Shown here: positions 9,559 to 17,678 of the stretch, in pieces
Numbering within the stretch: the stretch's first letter is position 1
How the letters are laid out: the number at the start of each line of letters is the position of its first letter
Assembly: GCF_009696275.1 (NCBI RefSeq)
Contig: NZ_VUMI01000020.1
Coordinates: 29,511 to 93,510 of the forward strand
Length of the DNA: 64,000 nucleotides
Source of the DNA: Eisenbergiella porci
GTDB taxonomy: Bacteria > Bacillota > Clostridia > Lachnospirales > Lachnospiraceae
Reading direction: 5' to 3'
Notes under the pieces: model-generated
The model's input: only the letters and a program-made list of their open reading frames with translations
Told to the model about the DNA's origin: nothing
Database searches by the model: none
Made by a program: the position numbers and the translations under genes

Positions 9559-10353
9559 TTGGGCTCGTATATTGCGGGGACGGGGTTGATTGAGAGTGTG
9601 AATGTGGCGGTGGCTTTGGAGAAGCCTTTGTTGATTAAGGGGGAACCGGGGACAGGGAAGACGGTGTTGGCGCAGGCGGTGGCTGAGGCTTTGGGGATGG
9701 ATTTGATTGTCTGGAATATTAAGTCTACTACCAGGGCTCAGGATGGGCTTTATAGCTATGATACGGTTAAAAGGTTGTATGACAGTCAGTTCGGGGAGGC
9801 CGGGGTCAGCGATATTTCAAGGTATATCCGGCTGGGTAAGCTGGGGGAGGCGTTTTCGCATGAAAATCAGGTGGTTTTGCTGATTGATGAGATCGATAAG
9901 GCTGATTTGGAGTTTCCTAATGATCTGCTTTGGGAGCTGGATCGGATGGAGTTTTATATTCCGGAAACCGGGGTGACCGTGAGGGCGAAGCATAGGCCGG
10001 TTGTTATTATTACTTCTAATGCGGAGAAGGAGCTGCCGGATGCTTTTTTGCGGCGGTGTATTTTTCATTATATTGATTTTCCGGACAGGGAGCTTCTTGA
10101 GGAAATCGTAAGGACGCATTTCCCTGAGGTGGAGGATAAGCTGCTGGGTGCGGCGGTTTCGGCGTTTGAGGAAATCCGTTCCATACGGAATCTGCGTAAA
10201 AAGCCCGGTACCTCGGAGCTGCTGGATTGGGTGAATGCACTGCAGATTGGCGGGATTTCCGGGGAAGTCCTTGAGAAAGAGCTGCCGTTTCCAGGGGTGT
10301 TGTTGAAAAAGGATGAGGATTTAGATGCTTTGAAAAAGAATCGTTTTCTGTAA
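9559..10353 (+). CDS. MoxR-type AAA+ ATPase
   Basis: MoxR ATPases act with VWA-domain partners as chaperones for assembly or metal insertion into enzyme complexes. The Walker A motif GEPGTGKT (about residues 28-35), Walker B LLIDEID near 114 and sensor motif ITSNAEKELPDAFLRRC near 155-170 are all present. The gene is followed after 11 bases by its VWA partner. The start is doubtful: the only candidate is a TTG at 9559 with no Shine-Dalgarno sequence, and the frame is open upstream to 9490 without ATG or GTG. A few N-terminal residues may have been lost to the inverted repeat just upstream. The coding sequence is G and T rich compared with its neighbours. Confidence 0.85.
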   Translation: MGSYIAGTGLIESVNVAVALEKPLLIKGEPGTGKTVLAQAVAEALGMDLIVWNIKSTTRAQDGLYSYDTVKRLYDSQFGEAGVSDISRYIRLGKLGEAFSHENQVVLLIDEIDKADLEFPNDLLWELDRMEFYIPETGVTVRAKHRPVVIITSNAEKELPDAFLRRCIFHYIDFPDRELLEEIVRTHFPEVEDKLLGAAVSAFEEIRSIRNLRKKPGTSELLDWVNALQIGGISGEVLEKELPFPGVLLKKDEDLDALKKNRFL

Positions 10354-10364
10354 GGAGCGGGGTT

Positions 10365-11564
10365 ATGTTTGAGGCCTTTTTTGTGGTTTTGAAGGGGAAG
10401 GGAATCGCGGTTACTCCCGGGGAGTGGCTTTCTTTACAGGAGGCGCTTGATAAGGGGCTGTGCGGCTGCAGCCTTTCTGATTTTTATATGCTTTCCCGGA
10501 TGCTTCTTGTAAAACGGGAGACGGATTATGACAGGTTTGACCTGGCTTTCGGGGAATTTTTCCAGGGAATTGAAAAGGGGACGGCGCTTTCTTCCCGGCT
10601 TCTGGAATGGCTGGACAAGCCTGAAATGAACGAGCTGCTTCAGGAAAAAAGAAGCGAGGGCGCGTTTTCTTTGGAACGCAGGGAGGAAAGCGCGGAGGAA
10701 ACGGAGGCCCTTCTGGAAAAGAGGCTGAAGGAGCAGACCAGCGAGCACAATGGCGGAAGTTACTGGGTGGGAACTATGGGCCGTTCTTCTTTCGGAAATA
10801 CCGGCGCCGACGTGGGCGGTATCCGGGTGGGTGGCAAATCGGGGCATCAGTCGGCTTTTGCCGTCATGGGCGAGCGTAAATATAAAGATTTCCGGGATGA
10901 CAGGATCATTGACAATCGCCAGTTCCAGCAGGCGCTGCGGCGGCTGCGGCAGTATTCCTCGAGGCAGGATCTTCCCCGAACCGATCTGGATGTGGAGGGA
11001 ACGATAGATAAAACCTGCCAGAATGGCGGTTTTCTTCAGGTTGTTATGGAAAAACCGCGTAAAAATGCAATAAAGCTGCTGCTTCTCATGGATTCCGGCG
11101 GTACGATGCTGCCTTATTCGCAGCTGATGAATGAGCTGTTTCAGGCGGTGAGCAGGTCCAATCATTTTAAGGAAACGCATTTTTACTATTTCCATAATTG
11201 TATATATGGGAAGGTTTACCAGTCCCCTGTTTGTGATTATGGCGACTGGATTGATACGGAATGGCTGTTTCGGAACCTGAAAAGCGATACCCGTGTGGTG
11301 ATTGTGGGTGATGCCGCCATGGCTCCGGAGGAGCTTTATTCGCCTTCGGGCAACTACCGCGGTCCCAATGACGGGCTTCCCGGCATCGGCTGGCTGGAGC
11401 TTATGAAGGAGCATTTCCGGAAAAGCGTGTGGCTGAATCCTAAAATAGCGCAGGGGAACGCGCCCTGGAGGGAATCCGAAACTGCGGTTAAGGGGATATT
11501 TCCCATGTTTCCCATGACTGTAAAAGGATTGAAAGAGGCCATGAAGGAACTGATGCAGGGATAG
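10365..11564 (+). CDS. VWA domain protein, CoxE-like partner of MoxR
   Basis: The C-terminal half (about residues 225-399) is a von Willebrand A fold of the CoxE type: it starts KLLLLMDSGGTMLPYS, where the metal-binding DxSxS loop is reduced to DSGGT, so ion binding may differ. The N-terminal half is charged, with a Glu/Lys-rich stretch around 95-130, followed by a glycine-rich linker (GNTGADVGGIRVGG). The pairing and order with the MoxR ATPase 11 bases upstream is the standard arrangement for this chaperone couple. The client complex is not encoded nearby, so the actual target is unknown. Confidence 0.85.
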   Translation: MFEAFFVVLKGKGIAVTPGEWLSLQEALDKGLCGCSLSDFYMLSRMLLVKRETDYDRFDLAFGEFFQGIEKGTALSSRLLEWLDKPEMNELLQEKRSEGAFSLERREESAEETEALLEKRLKEQTSEHNGGSYWVGTMGRSSFGNTGADVGGIRVGGKSGHQSAFAVMGERKYKDFRDDRIIDNRQFQQALRRLRQYSSRQDLPRTDLDVEGTIDKTCQNGGFLQVVMEKPRKNAIKLLLLMDSGGTMLPYSQLMNELFQAVSRSNHFKETHFYYFHNCIYGKVYQSPVCDYGDWIDTEWLFRNLKSDTRVVIVGDAAMAPEELYSPSGNYRGPNDGLPGIGWLELMKEHFRKSVWLNPKIAQGNAPWRESETAVKGIFPMFPMTVKGLKEAMKELMQG

Positions 11565-11629
11565 CCTGCAATGCTGCAGCAGCCCGGGGAACCGAGCTGT
11601 TACAGTTGGTTCGCTTCATGGCCTTTTTT
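11537..11629 (+). terminator. Terminator using the last codons of the VWA gene
   Basis: GGCCATGAAG plus GAAC (11537-11550), inside the VWA coding region, pairs with GTTC and CTTCATGGCC (11609-11623, one bulged G), followed by T6 at 11624-11629. A smaller CTGCA/TGCAG hairpin lies in the loop. The 3' end of the gene therefore forms the left arm of its own terminator. Confidence 0.6.
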
Positions 11630-11685
11630 GTTACTTTCCTTCGGTCGGCACAGTAAATGGGCAGGCCTGACCGAGCGTTACTGAT

Positions 11686-12459
11686 TTATTCCTTTATCCA
11701 ATAACTGGAACAGTCGCTGGTGCGATCCAGGAAACCGTATTCAATCATAAGTCTGCGGATGTAAGGGAAATCGTCGTTAATTCTTTTCAGAATGCGGTTT
11801 ACTTCTGTTTCCGTGTATTTTGTACCCGGTTTGAAATTTTCTGCTATTTTACGAAGTATCACTACTTTCCGCTTCTCTCTGGCCGGGATTTCCTTTAAAT
11901 GTCCGTTTTCATCAAAAAAAGTCCCCAGAATCTGCGTTCTTTCTTCCTCAGTAATCACGTACCTGTCATCCACCATGGAGGCGGTCCGGTGCGGTTCGCA
12001 AAGCTTCTCACCAGGATCGTTTTCTTCTGTGGGCACGGATTCTTTCATGAGCTCCATTATCGCAAGGAATACTCTGGCCTGCCGTTCCTTTTCCCGCAGC
12101 TTGAAGCGGTGGTTCCTCACCGTTGACTGGGCAATCTGCTGTCTGGCGGCTATCTCCTTATCGCTTAAGCCCTCTGCCATCGCTGCCAGGATGGCGCTTT
12201 GTATTTCTGAAACGCCTGCAAGGCCGGAATTTAAGAGGAAATGGAGCATGGAGCCATGTTCTTTTTCAAGATGCAGCTTCATTCTTTTTCCCGCATCGAA
12301 ATATCTTCCCTCAAAAGGAAAAATTTCTCCCTTCTCGTAGGTTTCACCGCAAATGAGACATTTTATTTCTTTATCGTTTTCCCGGCAGCCTTTTTTTAGT
12401 TCTTCCGTATCGGCGCTGAAAAAAAGCTCGTTTCTGCTTTCCATGTTATCACAGGCCAT
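11686..12459 (-). CDS. DUF2087 regulator with zinc-finger-like N-terminus
   Basis: The 257-residue protein has three parts. Residues about 33-70 hold CLICGETYEKG and later HLEKEH, a possible CxxC...HxxxxH metal site. Residues about 85-135 form a LuxR-like helix-turn-helix (EGLSDKEIAARQQIAQSTVRNHRFKLR). The C-terminal 85 residues are a DUF2087 domain ending RRLMIEYGFLDRTSDCSSYW. AAGGAGG lies nine bases before the ATG at 12459. Proteins of this kind are transcription factors of largely unknown targets. It stands alone, with a long AT-rich upstream region that includes a dyad ATGTCTAT/ATAGACAT (12692-12713), possibly an operator. Confidence 0.85.
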   Translation of the reverse strand: MACDNMESRNELFFSADTEELKKGCRENDKEIKCLICGETYEKGEIFPFEGRYFDAGKRMKLHLEKEHGSMLHFLLNSGLAGVSEIQSAILAAMAEGLSDKEIAARQQIAQSTVRNHRFKLREKERQARVFLAIMELMKESVPTEENDPGEKLCEPHRTASMVDDRYVITEEERTQILGTFFDENGHLKEIPAREKRKVVILRKIAENFKPGTKYTETEVNRILKRINDDFPYIRRLMIEYGFLDRTSDCSSYWIKE

Positions 12460-12754
12460 ATTCTTCTTCCTCCTTTGGTGATACTATATTTTGCTTGTGT
12501 CCCAGCTGGTTGTTCCGGCATTCTGTAAACTGCGGGGCTTTATACATATACTGCATATACCGCGTGAATCAACATAAATTTTTTCGTCCTTTCACTGGCA
12601 TTTCTGCACTGTCATTTATCCCGGCCTACTACTAACCTGCTATTAATTATTATGATTGCCCATGCATCAATTGTACCATCATAAATCAATTATGTCTATG
12701 CATAAATAGACATTTATTATATTTGTTTGTATTAGTTTTCAATCATAGTATACT

Positions 12755-12781
12755 GAAACTGTTCAGCACCTTCACAGTTAC
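12755..12781. repeat. Dispersed palindromic motif, copy 1
   Basis: AACTGTTCAGC is followed by a short spacer and CACAGTTAC. Nearly the same 26-base sequence recurs at 55827-55852, and the arms match the outer arms of the element at 55613-55744, so it looks like a short repeat family of this genome. Confidence 0.5.
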
Positions 12782-12924
12782 TGCCAAAATCCATCCCAAG
12801 CCGCCTTCAGCGATAGATTCTGACATTCCTGAGTCACTTTCTTACAACCAGCCCTTCATGCTGGCCTATACAGCGGAAATCAAAAATCTGATTACCTGGC
12901 ATGAGCCTCCTCTCCTAAACCTGC

Positions 12925-12974
12925 AAAAAACTACAAGGGCCGCAAAATCAACATTTCAGATGATTTTGCGGCCC
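12925..12974 (-). terminator. Intrinsic terminator after the VOC gene
   Basis: A perfect 14-bp stem, GGGCCGCAAAATCA (12937-12950) with TGATTTTGCGGCCC (12961-12974), is followed on the minus strand by a short spacer and T6. It ends the minus-strand run that includes pgeF, the hydrolase and the VOC gene. Confidence 0.8.
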
Positions 12975-13004
12975 CTGCCTGTAATATTCTAATACTGTGC
13001 GGCA

Positions 13005-13421
13005 TTACAATTCTCTTGTGCTGCCGATTTCAAGTAGATTGCCCTCCGGGTCGGCAACATAAAAGTTGCGAATACCAAAAGGATAGGTGATAGGTTCTCC
13101 TGTCGGAAACTGTACATTCAACTTTGACAGCCGCTCATATTCCGCATCCACATCAGCAAAACATGGTAACCAAAGGGCGATTTCAAATGTCTGATTGATT
13201 CCCTTAGGCGGGATATAGTTCTCCCCGATTGCCTTAACAAATTCCTTCCTGCTGTACAGCCAAAAGGTTAATTCGCCTCCAGCTGTTTCAAATTCAGCAA
13301 AATTCCCTCCATCCCACTGCGTTTGAAAGCCCAGCGTATCCCTGTAAAATCGAACCATAATATCCATGTCGCCAGCGAGTATACACGACCCTATCCTAAC
13401 ATGACTTCCATTCACTGACAT
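13005..13421 (-). CDS. VOC (glyoxalase/bleomycin-resistance) family protein
   Basis: This 138-residue protein has the two-repeat vicinal-oxygen-chelate fold: an N-terminal strand region with MDIMVRFYRDTLGFQTQWD, and a C-terminal FGIRNFYVADPEGNLLEIG typical of the family. Possible metal ligands are present (an early His, and Glu in NLLEIG), but the substrate cannot be told. The ATG at 13421 with an upstream AGGGGAG is preferred over the longer frame to 13550; it overlaps the end of the preceding hydrolase gene by 26 bases, suggesting translational coupling. It is the last gene before the terminator at 12925-12974. Confidence 0.85.
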   Translation of the reverse strand: MSVNGSHVRIGSCILAGDMDIMVRFYRDTLGFQTQWDGGNFAEFETAGGELTFWLYSRKEFVKAIGENYIPPKGINQTFEIALWLPCFADVDAEYERLSKLNVQFPTGEPITYPFGIRNFYVADPEGNLLEIGSTREL

Positions 13422-15570
13422 GCTCCCCTTCCTTATTGTGCGTATTATCCGCCAACGCATTCTGTGCCGCTGACAGCGAACTAACCTGTGTATTTTCCTC
13501 CGGGGTATTCTCCACGGTATTCTGTTCTGTGTCCTCTGTATTCTGCACAATATCCTCTACAATGTTCTGCACAGTTTTTTGTACAGCGCCTCCCACAATG
13601 TTCTGGACTATTTTCTGTGCGGCATCTCCCACGAATTTATGCACGGCTTTCTGCGGTGTATCCTGCACAGCATCCTGGGCCGTATTCTGCAGCGTATCCT
13701 GCACGGCATCCCGGGCCTCCTGCATTTCCGTTTCCGTTCCCTTTTCCGTTCCCTTTTCCTTTTCCACTTCCGCATTCGGATCGATCAGCCTGCCTGTGCA
13801 AACCGGCTGCACGGTTCGTTCCACCAGAATATGAAAAACATCTATTCCGCCGCTTTCTTTTATGGTATTCAGCAGGAAGCCCATTTTCCCGCCGATATCC
13901 GTCAGAGAGTCCAGGCCTTCCATAATCACTTCTTTTCCTGGTGTCTCATCCCAGTGGGCCTCCAGCGTATCCCCATCAAAATACAGCTTTACCTTCCGTC
14001 TGCAGGCTTCCTCCAGGAATGCAAAATCTATTTTCAGCACCATCCTGCCGTCCTCATCCGTGGAAAATTCCCCCTTGACGCCAAGGCGGTAAATGTCCCC
14101 ATGGAAGGATACGTTGGCGGCCGCCGCCTTCACAAAGCCGATTTCCAGCGAAATTTCCTCTTCGCCCTCAAACAGGTGGATAAACAGCCTGTTCCCTGCG
14201 GCGGTAAAACCGATTTTCCCAATTCCGTCGGTAAAATTATTATGAAACACCTGCATCATCAACGGCATAAGGCCCACATGCTTTTCTTCCATTTCATAGG
14301 TTTTGCCGTCCAGATAATGGATTCTGTTCTGCCGCAGCGTGCTACGGATGTAAACGGCCTTCCGCTTTTCCCAGCCGCCCTTTTCAATGACCGGAAGGCC
14401 GGTCCGCCTCCCCTCCATTTCTTCAATTACATGCTGCAGCATGATCTGGCTGCGCAGATCGTCAGGAAGCCGGGAAGGCGGATTATAGTCACCTTCAAAA
14501 TATTTTTTGACAATGCCCAGCAGCACGCAGTTCTGGAACAGCTCCTTGCTTCCCGCATTGGTCACTACCACCATGTTCAGATCCCGGTAAGCGAGCACAT
14601 CCTGCCCCAGCATGCCGTTATAGTTAAAAGAGCCTTCCCTGCCGCCCATCCACATCTGATAGCCATAACCGTGGCTGCTCATTTCCGAAGGCGTTTCCAT
14701 ATGCAGGGTGCTGGAGGTCCTTACCCATTCCTCCGGGACGAGCTGCTCACCCTTCCAGTTTCCGTTCTGCAGGTACAGCATTCCCAGCTTGGCGGCATCC
14801 TCCGGGCAGATAAAAAGCCCCCAGCCGCCCTTGGTAATCCCCTTGGGACAGGTTTCCCAGAAAATCCTGCGTATGCCCATCGGTTCCCATAATCTGGGCC
14901 GCAGGTACTCCATCAGGCTTTCCCCGGTAATTTCCGTAATCATTGCGGAAAGCATATAAGTGTTCATGCTGTTATATTCAAAATCGCGTCCCGGCACGCC
15001 TGCCAGTCCTGATTCCAGATAGCCTCTCACCCAGTCGTTCCCGGACACGATTCCCGTTTCATTAAAGCTGACGCAGCTGGTCATGTCCAGCAGGTTTTCC
15101 ACGGTGACATCCTTCAGCCGGAAAATATTGAACAGATTTTTCCTGGTATGGAATACATCAATCACCTTATCGCCAAGCTTCAGCTTTCCCTCCGCAATCA
15201 GCATGCCAATGGCCATGCCTGTAATGCTTTTGCACATGGAATAGCTTGCATGCCACATCCCCGCAGGATAAGGGGCAAATCCGCATTCACAGATGACTTT
15301 CCCATTGCGCACCAGCATAATCTGGTGAATATCAATGCTCTCATGAAGCGCCAGTTCCTTTAAAAAGGCCGCAATACGGGCGGAGGATATCCCCTGCGTT
15401 TCGGGAATCGCCCTTTCCAGGGGCTGTTCCGCTTCTTCCCGCCCCGGAAAGCCCTCTCCAAAGGGAAATGCTGGCTTCTGCGGGAAAAAATCCACCTTTC
15501 CCACATTCCCGGTTTTCCTCGCTATCATGTTCCAAATCAGTTCCGCTACTGCCAATTCCGTTTTTGCCAT
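13396..15570 (-). CDS. Beta-lactamase-like serine hydrolase with repetitive C-terminal tail
   Basis: The first 400 residues resemble class C beta-lactamase/DD-peptidase/EstB proteins: the active-site SMCK (S111-K114) and a Tyr-containing second motif Y199-N-S lie in the expected places. There is no evident signal peptide, so the protein is probably cytosolic. A middle region (about 400-590) is unassigned. The last 130 residues are low complexity: Lys/Glu/Thr repeats (EKGTEKGTE) and then many Gln-Asn-Asp-Thr-Val units such as AVQDTLQNTAQDAVQDT, reflecting short tandem DNA repeats at about 13490-13790. GAGGAG precedes the ATG by eight bases. It starts 14 bases after pgeF and probably shares its transcript. 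Reaction unknown. Confidence 0.85.
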   Translation of the reverse strand: MAKTELAVAELIWNMIARKTGNVGKVDFFPQKPAFPFGEGFPGREEAEQPLERAIPETQGISSARIAAFLKELALHESIDIHQIMLVRNGKVICECGFAPYPAGMWHASYSMCKSITGMAIGMLIAEGKLKLGDKVIDVFHTRKNLFNIFRLKDVTVENLLDMTSCVSFNETGIVSGNDWVRGYLESGLAGVPGRDFEYNSMNTYMLSAMITEITGESLMEYLRPRLWEPMGIRRIFWETCPKGITKGGWGLFICPEDAAKLGMLYLQNGNWKGEQLVPEEWVRTSSTLHMETPSEMSSHGYGYQMWMGGREGSFNYNGMLGQDVLAYRDLNMVVVTNAGSKELFQNCVLLGIVKKYFEGDYNPPSRLPDDLRSQIMLQHVIEEMEGRRTGLPVIEKGGWEKRKAVYIRSTLRQNRIHYLDGKTYEMEEKHVGLMPLMMQVFHNNFTDGIGKIGFTAAGNRLFIHLFEGEEEISLEIGFVKAAAANVSFHGDIYRLGVKGEFSTDEDGRMVLKIDFAFLEEACRRKVKLYFDGDTLEAHWDETPGKEVIMEGLDSLTDIGGKMGFLLNTIKESGGIDVFHILVERTVQPVCTGRLIDPNAEVEKEKGTEKGTETEMQEARDAVQDTLQNTAQDAVQDTPQKAVHKFVGDAAQKIVQNIVGGAVQKTVQNIVEDIVQNTEDTEQNTVENTPEENTQVSSLSAAQNALADNTHNKEGEHVSEWKSC

Positions 15571-15584
15571 ATGCGATACTCCTC

Positions 15585-16466
15585 TTAATTCAACACAACA
15601 AACATCCCCAGATTTCCTCTTCTGCCATTGCTGGCCCTGTGGGAAAAAAGATAGGTTGGATTGCAGCAGGTACAGACATCCGTCACACTGATATGCTCCG
15701 GGCTGATTCCCGCAGACAGGCAGATCGCCTCATTGGCCTTCCACAAATCCAGCTGATATTTTTCATTTCCCTTTTCTTCAAGAATTTCCCTGATGCCCAC
15801 TCCCGTTTTCCGCATAATATCTTCTGCAAAAAGCGCCTGAAAGACCTCAGCCACATCTTTGCTGACCTCGTAGCAGTCCCGGCAGATAGACGGGCCAATC
15901 CCTGCCAGTATGTCCTCCGGACGGCTTCCGAAGGCCTCCTGCATGGCCTCCACCGTTTTCCTTCCCATACAGCCGGCAGTTCCCTTCCAGCCCGAATGGG
16001 AAAGCCCCACCGCCTTCTTTACCGGATCCACAAACAAGAGGGGAACGCAATCCGCATAAAAGGTGGAAAGCACAATCCCCGGCTCATCCGTTATCATGCC
16101 GTCCACATCCGCATAATCCCTGGGACGCAGAATTCCTTTTCCCCTGTCCGCTCCGGTTACATGGCGGATATTGGTGGTATGCGTCTGATCGGAAAAAACA
16201 AAATCTTCCATACCACAGCCCAGCGCCTCCGCGATCCTGCGGTAATTTTCATCCACACTTTCCTTCCTGTCCCCTCTGGAATAGCTTACGTTCATGGACC
16301 ACAGATCCCCTTCGCTCACGCCGCCCAGCCTTGTACTCATCAGATGCCTTACTACACCTGTTTTTTCTATTTCAGGAAAGAACAAAAACTCTGCGCCGCC
16401 TTTTACTGTCTGCGCCATCACCGGCACAGGCCTGTTCTTTCTCCTAATCGCCGTCACATTTTCCAA
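15585..16466 (-). CDS. pgeF: PgeF/YfiH multicopper-like purine nucleoside or peptidoglycan-editing protein
   Basis: Members of this family (YfiH, LACC1) are reported to act on purine nucleosides or to edit peptidoglycan precursors. The metal site is visible: His in SDQTHT, Cys in YADCVP and His in LSHSGWKG. The length (about 290 residues) is normal. The start is uncertain: a GTG at 16475 is too close to AAGGAAGG, while a TTG at 16466 lies eight bases after it and is preferred; an ATG at 16418 lacks a ribosome site. It lies downstream of yraN in the ribosomal/signal-peptidase operon and directly before the beta-lactamase-like gene. Confidence 0.88.
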   Translation of the reverse strand: MENVTAIRRKNRPVPVMAQTVKGGAEFLFFPEIEKTGVVRHLMSTRLGGVSEGDLWSMNVSYSRGDRKESVDENYRRIAEALGCGMEDFVFSDQTHTTNIRHVTGADRGKGILRPRDYADVDGMITDEPGIVLSTFYADCVPLLFVDPVKKAVGLSHSGWKGTAGCMGRKTVEAMQEAFGSRPEDILAGIGPSICRDCYEVSKDVAEVFQALFAEDIMRKTGVGIREILEEKGNEKYQLDLWKANEAICLSAGISPEHISVTDVCTCCNPTYLFSHRASNGRRGNLGMFVVLN

Positions 16467-16530
16467 ACCGGTCACCTTCCTTTCCGCCGCCGGCAGCGCT
16501 CCGGTTCATTACCGGATATTAAAGCCGCCT

Positions 16531-16890
16531 TTAATATGGCCTGATATAATCAAAAGCATTCTGATACCAGTTCACGCTCTCACCACATATTGCAACCACG
16601 TCAAACCGTACCGGAATGCTTTCTCCCAGCCTCTTATAATAGAGGTAATAATCCGCCACACGGCATATTTTCTTTTGTTTTCCAATTCCCACCGCCTCCG
16701 CCGGATAACCAGCGTCGCAAGTTCTTCTGTATTTCACTTCGAAAAAAACAAGATATTCTCCGTCCCAGCCGATCAGATCCACTTCTCCCTGACGGCATCG
16801 GAAATTCTTTTCCGCCAGCCGTATCCCTTTTTTCTGCAGATATACGCCGGCAGCCTCTTCATAGGATTCCCCGATTTTTCTTCTATTCAT
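16531..16890 (-). CDS. yraN: YraN/UPF0102 nuclease-like protein
   Basis: A 119-residue protein with the restriction-endonuclease-like fold of UPF0102: GESYEEAAGVYLQKKGI, then NFRCRQGEVDLIGWDGEYLVFFEVKYR, which holds the E-x-D...E-x-K residues of a PD-(D/E)XK nuclease core. The exact role is not established. The start at 16890 has GGAAGG upstream and overlaps the last codons of rnhB (stop at 16883), which implies translational coupling; the longer frame to 16947 overlaps rnhB much more and is rejected. The rnhB-yraN order is common in Firmicutes. Confidence 0.93.
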   Translation of the reverse strand: MNRRKIGESYEEAAGVYLQKKGIRLAEKNFRCRQGEVDLIGWDGEYLVFFEVKYRRTCDAGYPAEAVGIGKQKKICRVADYYLYYKRLGESIPVRFDVVAICGESVNWYQNAFDYIRPY

Positions 16891-17650
16891 TGGAGCCTTC
16901 CATAAAATTTTTAATAAAGCTTCTTCTGTGAATCGGCGTGGGGCCAAGCTGCTTCAGCGCTTCAATATGGGCCGCCGCGCCGTAGCCCTTGTTGGCTGCA
17001 AAGCCGTACCCCGGAAAAACACTGTCATACTGCACCATCAGCCTGTCTCTCGTCACCTTGGCAATGATACTGGCAGCCGCGACGGACACGCTTTTGGCAT
17101 CCCCTTTGATGATGGGCACCTGCCTGATATTCACGCCGGGAATCGTCACCGCATCATTCAACAGGATGTCCGGCTTTACGGCCAGCTTTCCTATCGCCTC
17201 ACGCATGGCCTCATAGGTTGCCTGAAGAATATTGATTTCATCAATCCTCGCAGGCGAAGCATAACCGATTCCCGTGGCAACCGCCTCCCTCATAATAACC
17301 TCATAAAGCTCTTCCCGCTTCCTGGCACTCAGCTGTTTGGAATCATTCAGATACAATATCCCGCAATCCCGGGGCAGAATCACGGCGCCTGCCACAACCG
17401 GGCCTGCCAGCGGGCCTCTTCCCACTTCGTCGATACCGCAGACAAAGCCGGCGCTTTCATATTTTCTTTCATACTGCTGCAGCGCCCTGGTGCGTTCTTT
17501 TTCTTTTTCCAGGGCTTCCAGCCGCTTCTTTGCCCTGGCAATTTCCGCCTGGACACCGCTTCTTTCATCCGCGCTATAGGCTTCCATCAGCCGCGGAAGG
17601 TCTTCCAGGGAGCAGCTGTTAAACTGATCCTTTATCTCCTGTATTTTCAT
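16883..17650 (-). CDS. rnhB: Ribonuclease HII
   Basis: RNase HII removes RNA and single ribonucleotides from DNA duplexes. The catalytic pattern is present: GIDEVGRGPLAGPVVAGAV (Asp-Glu), LNDSKQLSARKRE, and later Asp-containing segments in the C-terminal half. The protein is 255 residues; about 65 residues before the catalytic core form a charged helical N-terminus seen in Firmicutes members. It follows lepB by 28 bases in the rbgA-lepB-rnhB-yraN order and overlaps yraN. Confidence 0.96.
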   Translation of the reverse strand: MKIQEIKDQFNSCSLEDLPRLMEAYSADERSGVQAEIARAKKRLEALEKEKERTRALQQYERKYESAGFVCGIDEVGRGPLAGPVVAGAVILPRDCGILYLNDSKQLSARKREELYEVIMREAVATGIGYASPARIDEINILQATYEAMREAIGKLAVKPDILLNDAVTIPGVNIRQVPIIKGDAKSVSVAAASIIAKVTRDRLMVQYDSVFPGYGFAANKGYGAAAHIEALKQLGPTPIHRRSFIKNFMEGSNE

Positions 17651-17678
17651 CGTCAGTCACCTTTTTTACGGCCTGCGC

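Larger units (their letters stand above)
12460..13004. other. AT-rich intergenic region
   Basis: This 545-base gap contains the upstream region of the DUF2087 regulator, including a minus-strand TATAAT near 12716-12721 with TTGAAA only 15 bases away. It also holds the dyad near 12692-12713, a dispersed palindromic motif at 12755-12781 and the terminator of the VOC gene at 12925-12974. A short plus-strand open frame at 12723-12992 overlaps these elements, has no ribosome site and is not considered a gene. Confidence 0.5.

Noticed and set aside
9559..11564. MoxR/VWA pair as part of a new defence system
   Set aside because: The pair is a common chaperone couple and no nuclease, toxin or other defence gene is beside it.
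12723..12992. 89-codon plus-strand frame in the long gap before the VOC gene
   Set aside because: It runs through a dispersed repeat and a terminator, has no ribosome site and no known motif.
13490..13800. Possible CRISPR-like repeat array
   Set aside because: The repeats are short, irregular and in frame within a coding sequence, without spacers of constant length.
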